Assembly (NCBI RefSeq): GCF_014648995.1
Contig: NZ_BMSE01000012.1
Location: forward strand, 62,001-126,000
From: Streptomyces massasporeus
GTDB taxonomy: Bacteria > Actinomycetota > Actinomycetes > Streptomycetales > Streptomycetaceae
Length of the DNA stretch: 64,000 bases
Direction of reading: 5' to 3'
Shown in pieces: positions 60,343 to 64,000 of the stretch (position 1 is the first letter of the stretch; each line of letters begins with the position of its first letter). The notes beneath the pieces are model-generated. The model saw only the letters and a program-made list of their open reading frames with translations, did not search any database and was not told where the DNA came from. The translations under genes were made by a program, and so were the position numbers.

Positions 60343-62307
60343 ATGTCCGTGGTCGACCGGCAGGAGTGGGACGTCGTCGTGGTGGGCGCGGGCGGCGCGG
60401 GCCTGCGCGCCGCCATCGAGGCCCGTGAGCGGGGCGCCCGTACGGCCGTGATCTGCAAGTCGCTGTTCGGCAAGGCGCACACGGTGATGGCCGAGGGCGG
60501 CATCGCGGCGGCGATGGCCAACGCCAACGAGAACGACTCCTGGCAGGTGCACTTCCGCGACACCATGCGTGGCGGCAAGTTCCTCAACCAGTGGCGGATG
60601 GCCGAACTGCACGCCCAGGAGGCGCCGCAGCGGGTGTGGGAGCTGGAGACCTGGGGGGCGCTGTTCGACCGCACCAAGGACGGCCGGATCTCCCAGCGCA
60701 ACTTCGGCGGCCACGAGTACCCGCGCCTCGCGCACGTCGGCGACCGCACGGGCCTGGAGCTGATCCGCACGCTCCAGCAGAAGATCGTCGCGCTGCAGCA
60801 GGAGGACTTCAAGGAGACCGGCGACTACGAGTCCCGGCTGAAGGTCTTCCAGGAGTGCACGGTCACGCGCGTGCTCAAGACGGTGTCCGACGGCGGCTCC
60901 GCCGCGGGCGGGAAGGTCTCCGGCGTCTTCGCCTACGAGCGCGAGTCGGGCCGCTTCTTCGTGCTGGAGGCACCCGCCGTGGTGATCGCCACCGGCGGCA
61001 TCGGCAAGTCCTTCAAGGTGACGTCGAACTCGTGGGAGTACACGGGCGACGGCCACGCGCTGGCCCTCCTCGCGGGCGCTCCCCTGCTGAACATGGAGTT
61101 CGTGCAGTTCCACCCGACCGGCATGGTCTGGCCGCCGTCGGTGAAGGGCATCCTCGTCACCGAGTCGGTGCGCGGCGACGGCGGTGTGCTGCGCAACTCC
61201 GACGGCAAGCGGTTCATGTTCGACTACATCCCCGACGTCTTCAAGGACAAGTACGCCGAGACGGAGGAGGAGGGCGACCGCTGGTACGACGACCCGGACC
61301 ACAACCGTCGCCCGCCCGAGCTGCTCCCCCGCGACGAGGTCGCACGGGCCATCAACGCCGAGGTGAAGGAGGGGCGCGGCTCGCCGCACGGGGGCGTGTT
61401 CCTCGACGTGTCGACCCGGATGCCCGCCGAGGTCATCAAGCGCCGGCTGCCGTCGATGTACCACCAGTTCAAGGAGCTGGCGGACGTCGACATCACGGCC
61501 GAGGCGATGGAGGTCGGGCCCACCTGCCACTACGTGATGGGCGGGATCGCGGTCGAGTCCGACACGGCGGCGGCGCGCGGGGTGCCCGGTCTCTACGCGG
61601 CCGGTGAGGTGGCCGGCGGCATGCACGGCTCCAACCGGCTCGGCGGCAACTCCCTGTCCGACCTGCTGGTGTTCGGCCGCCGGGCCGGCTGGCACGCGGC
61701 CGAGTACGCGGCGGGGGCGGCCGGGGCGCGGCCCGTGGTGGACGACGTCCAGATCGACTCGGCGGCCGCGGAGGCGCTGCGGCCCTTCTCGGCCGAGGCG
61801 GAGATCGAGGAGCCGAAGGGCGGCCCGCCGGAGAACCCGTACACCCTGCACCAGGAACTCCAGCAGACGATGAACGACCTGGTCGGCATCATCCGCCGGG
61901 AGCCGGAGATGGAGCAGGCCCTGGAGAAGCTGGCCGAGCTGCGGCTCCGGGCGAGCCGGGCCGGGGTCGAGGGGCACCGGCAGTTCAACCCGGGCTGGCA
62001 CCTCGCCCTGGACCTCAGGAACATGCTGCTGGTCAGCGAGTGCGTGGCGCGCGCGGCCCTGGAGCGCACCGAGTCGCGCGGCGGGCACACGCGTGAGGAC
62101 CATCCGGGGATGGACCGCACATGGCGCCGGATCAATCTGCTGTGCGCGCTCACCGACCCCACGGGCGGACTGGCGGCGACGGACCCGGTCCGCGGCCAGA
62201 TCACCCTCACCCGTGAGACCACCGAACCCGTCCGTGACGACCTGCTCGCCCTGTTCGACAAGGAGGAGCTGGTCAAGTACCTCGCCGAAGAGGAGCTCCA
62301 CGAATGA
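60343..62307 (+). CDS. sdhA: Succinate dehydrogenase/fumarate reductase flavoprotein
   Basis: A 654-residue FAD protein. Dinucleotide-binding VVVVGAGGAGLRAA, covalent-FAD His46 in KAHTVMAEGG, substrate-site HPTGM and RGDGG, and the C-terminal helical domain. Oxidises succinate to fumarate, giving electrons via SdhB to quinone. The ATG at 60343 is chosen; an ATG at 60328 is also possible. Ends with a 4-nt overlap (ATGA) with sdhB. Confidence 0.93.
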   Translation: MSVVDRQEWDVVVVGAGGAGLRAAIEARERGARTAVICKSLFGKAHTVMAEGGIAAAMANANENDSWQVHFRDTMRGGKFLNQWRMAELHAQEAPQRVWELETWGALFDRTKDGRISQRNFGGHEYPRLAHVGDRTGLELIRTLQQKIVALQQEDFKETGDYESRLKVFQECTVTRVLKTVSDGGSAAGGKVSGVFAYERESGRFFVLEAPAVVIATGGIGKSFKVTSNSWEYTGDGHALALLAGAPLLNMEFVQFHPTGMVWPPSVKGILVTESVRGDGGVLRNSDGKRFMFDYIPDVFKDKYAETEEEGDRWYDDPDHNRRPPELLPRDEVARAINAEVKEGRGSPHGGVFLDVSTRMPAEVIKRRLPSMYHQFKELADVDITAEAMEVGPTCHYVMGGIAVESDTAAARGVPGLYAAGEVAGGMHGSNRLGGNSLSDLLVFGRRAGWHAAEYAAGAAGARPVVDDVQIDSAAAEALRPFSAEAEIEEPKGGPPENPYTLHQELQQTMNDLVGIIRREPEMEQALEKLAELRLRASRAGVEGHRQFNPGWHLALDLRNMLLVSECVARAALERTESRGGHTREDHPGMDRTWRRINLLCALTDPTGGLAATDPVRGQITLTRETTEPVRDDLLALFDKEELVKYLAEEELHE

Positions 62308-63080
62308 GCGGCTATACGGCCCACTTCAAGGTGTGGCGCGGGGACGTGGGCGGCGGCGGCCTGGAGGACTTCAAGGTCGAGGTCAACGACGGCGAGGTGG
62401 TGCTCGACATCATCCACCGCCTCCAGGCCACCCAGGCGCCCGACCTCGCCGTGCGCTGGAACTGCAAGGCGGGCAAGTGCGGTTCCTGCTCGGCGGAGAT
62501 CAACGGCCGCCCGCGGCTGATGTGCATGACGCGCATGTCGGTCTTCGACCGGGAGGAGACCATCACGGTGACGCCGCTGCGGGCGTTCCCGGTCGTCCGC
62601 GACCTGGTCACCGACGTCGGCTTCAACTACACCAAGGCCAGGGAGGTCCCGGCCTTCGTGCCGCCGGCCGGGGTCGGTCCCGGCGAGTACCGGATGATGC
62701 AGGAGGACGTGGACCGCTCGCAGGAGTTCCGCAAGTGCATCGAGTGCTTCCTGTGCCAGGACACCTGCCATGTGGTCCGCGACCACGAGGAGAACAAGCA
62801 GGCGTTCGCCGGGCCCCGTTTCCTGATGCGGGTGGCGGAGCTGGACATGCACCCGCTGGACGCGGCGTCGGAGGCGGGCCTGGACCGCAAGACCACCGCC
62901 CAGGACGAACACGGCCTCGGCTACTGCAACATCACCAAGTGCTGCACGGAGGTCTGCCCCGAGGGCATCAAGATCACGGACAACGCGCTGATCCCGCTGA
63001 AGGAGCGGGCCGTCGACCGCAAGTACGACCCGCTGGTGTGGCTGGGCTCGAAGATCAGGAGGCGCTCTTCAGCAGGCTGA
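62304..63080 (+). CDS. sdhB: Succinate dehydrogenase iron-sulfur subunit
   Basis: A 258-residue protein: the N-terminal 2Fe-2S domain (WNCKAGKCGSCSAEI) and two C-terminal ferredoxin-type clusters (KCIECFLCQDTC; CNITKCCTEVCPEG). It passes electrons from SdhA to the membrane subunit. Its ATG overlaps the sdhA stop by 4 nt. Its final 26 nt overlap the convergent phosphotransferase gene. Confidence 0.93.
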   Translation: MSGYTAHFKVWRGDVGGGGLEDFKVEVNDGEVVLDIIHRLQATQAPDLAVRWNCKAGKCGSCSAEINGRPRLMCMTRMSVFDREETITVTPLRAFPVVRDLVTDVGFNYTKAREVPAFVPPAGVGPGEYRMMQEDVDRSQEFRKCIECFLCQDTCHVVRDHEENKQAFAGPRFLMRVAELDMHPLDAASEAGLDRKTTAQDEHGLGYCNITKCCTEVCPEGIKITDNALIPLKERAVDRKYDPLVWLGSKIRRRSSAG

Positions 63081-64000
63081 GCGCCTGGTGGAGGTTGTGT
63101 TCCGCGATCTCCCGCATCCGCTCCGGGTGCGGGAAGTCGCCCTCGATCAGGGTCAGCGGGCCCGAGACCAGACCGATGTGCATCGCCAGGCGGTACAGGC
63201 GCAGGCGTGCCTCGTCCAGGCCGGGGGCGCGCAGGGCGTCGTAGTGGGGGCCGAAGCGGAGCCGCAGGAAGACGTGTTCGTGCTCCACGTCGAAGTACAT
63301 CAGGCCCTCGATGTCGATGAGCGCTGGATGCCCGTCGGGCGTGAGCAGGACGTGGTCCGCCCCGAGCTCGCCGTGGACGAGGGTGTGGTGGTCGCGGGGC
63401 CGGACCTCCGCGGCCAGGGCCTGGATCTCCTCCTCCAGCTCCCGGCGAGCGGCGGCGGCGCGGGGGTCGCGTGCGGCGGCTTCGGCCACGGCGCGCAGGG
63501 CCCCTTCGGTGACGCGCCGCTCGCAGGAAACGCCGTACGAGGAACCGCCCTTGTCGACGACGGCGACCTTCCCGAACCGGGGACCGGTGTGGCTGTGCAG
63601 GGTGGCGAGCAGCCCGGCCATCCGCTCCATGGCCCGCGGGGCCTGCTCCGGGTCGCGGGTCAGGGCGTCCTCCAGGCTGCCTCCGGTGAGGTCCTCGACG
63701 ACGGCCGCGTCCGCGGGCAGGTGCGTGTGCGTGGAGTCGGCGTACCGGAGGCGGGGGGTGCGGACACCGGCGGCGGTGAGCCGGTCGTGGGCCGCCGTGA
63801 ACAGGCCGAGGCCCGTGCCGTGCGAGAAGACGTCCCGGGGGTCGGGGTCCGGCTGATCCCAGTAGTCCTCGTCGGCGGACCAGATGTAGGCGACGGCGGT
63901 GGAGTCGTCGTCGAGGGTGAGGCGGTAGACGCCCTTCTTGGTGCCGCCGCGCAGGCGTTCCACGCCGGTGAGGGCGCGGGAGCGGCCCAGGGCGGCGCGG
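63055..64000 (-). CDS. Aminoglycoside-phosphotransferase-family protein, 5' end outside window
   Basis: The reading frame is open to the window edge; the true start lies beyond 64000, since GVERLRGGTKKGVYRL (the N-terminal nucleotide-binding loop) is preceded by coding sequence. The catalytic loop is LVHGELGADHVLL, where the Asn typical after the Asp is His, and the metal-binding DIEGL. APH-like enzymes phosphorylate small molecules, sugars or antibiotics. The gene is convergent with sdhB and overlaps it by 26 nt. Confidence 0.8.
   Translation of the reverse strand, partial: RAALGRSRALTGVERLRGGTKKGVYRLTLDDDSTAVAYIWSADEDYWDQPDPDPRDVFSHGTGLGLFTAAHDRLTAAGVRTPRLRYADSTHTHLPADAAVVEDLTGGSLEDALTRDPEQAPRAMERMAGLLATLHSHTGPRFGKVAVVDKGGSSYGVSCERRVTEGALRAVAEAAARDPRAAAARRELEEEIQALAAEVRPRDHHTLVHGELGADHVLLTPDGHPALIDIEGLMYFDVEHEHVFLRLRFGPHYDALRAPGLDEARLRLYRLAMHIGLVSGPLTLIEGDFPHPERMREIAEHNLHQALSLLKSAS

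Overview
The window is typical Streptomyces chromosome. G+C is very high with strong third-codon-position GC bias. Genes sit in short, often 4-nt-overlapping operons, separated by GC-rich hairpin terminators and by the palindromic intergenic repeats familiar from Streptomyces genomes. Gene content and order recall the conserved core of the S. coelicolor chromosome (around SCO51xx, from memory). I see no rRNA, tRNA, insertion sequence, prophage, CRISPR array or biosynthetic cluster. About 55 protein genes are supported; one at each end is cut by the window.

Layout. 1-8.4 kb: a ferritin-like protein, a DEAD-box RNA helicase with a long basic repeat tail, an alpha/beta hydrolase, an NYN-domain nuclease-like protein, a conserved 50-aa protein and an unusual trypsin-like protease/alpha-beta hydrolase fusion. 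8.4-12.7 kb: MarC, a PHP phosphoesterase, a zinc-ribbon protein, an MFS exporter with an operator-like promoter and a SUFU-domain protein. 12.7-18.9 kb: a divalent-cation block (CorA; an MgtE-N/CBS protein without a membrane channel; a DUF1003 protein) and the Mrp Fe-S carrier ATPase. 19-24.6 kb: an envelope-stress block, ECF sigma factor, zinc anti-sigma factor, HtrA protease and TatB, in the order known from the mycobacterial sigE-rseA-htrA-tatB locus. 24.8-29.8 kb: O-methyltransferase, DUF3117, enoyl-CoA hydratase, Tag glycosylase, a DivIVA-like protein, FolP2 and a LOG-family protein. 29.9-36.5 kb: lysine/diaminopimelate genes (dapE, dapC) with ferredoxin fdxA, two envelope or secreted proteins, a GNAT acetyltransferase and a transglutaminase-like protein. 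36.6-40 kb: a translationally coupled ABC exporter/two-component system. 40-47.2 kb: a giant disordered membrane protein with peptidoglycan-binding-like domains, mycothiol enzyme MshB, an S9 peptidase and a VOC protein. 47.3-53.2 kb: a five-gene oligopeptide ABC importer. 53.8-58.9 kb: TypA/BipA, a lipoprotein and an orphan solute-binding lipoprotein. 59.1-64 kb: a three-subunit succinate dehydrogenase/fumarate reductase and the end of a phosphotransferase-like gene.

How they work together. Most genes are housekeeping or envelope functions. The sigma/anti-sigma/HtrA/TatB set is a membrane-stress circuit. The opp cassette and the lone solute-binding lipoprotein are peptide-uptake components. 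The ABC-permease-kinase-regulator row resembles DesKR-type membrane or antibiotic-sensing systems. The least explained items are the protease-hydrolase fusion, the two non-canonical start codons (CTG at 747, ATT at 24785), a short leader ORF ahead of corA, and dispersed repeats that supply the stop codons of two genes.
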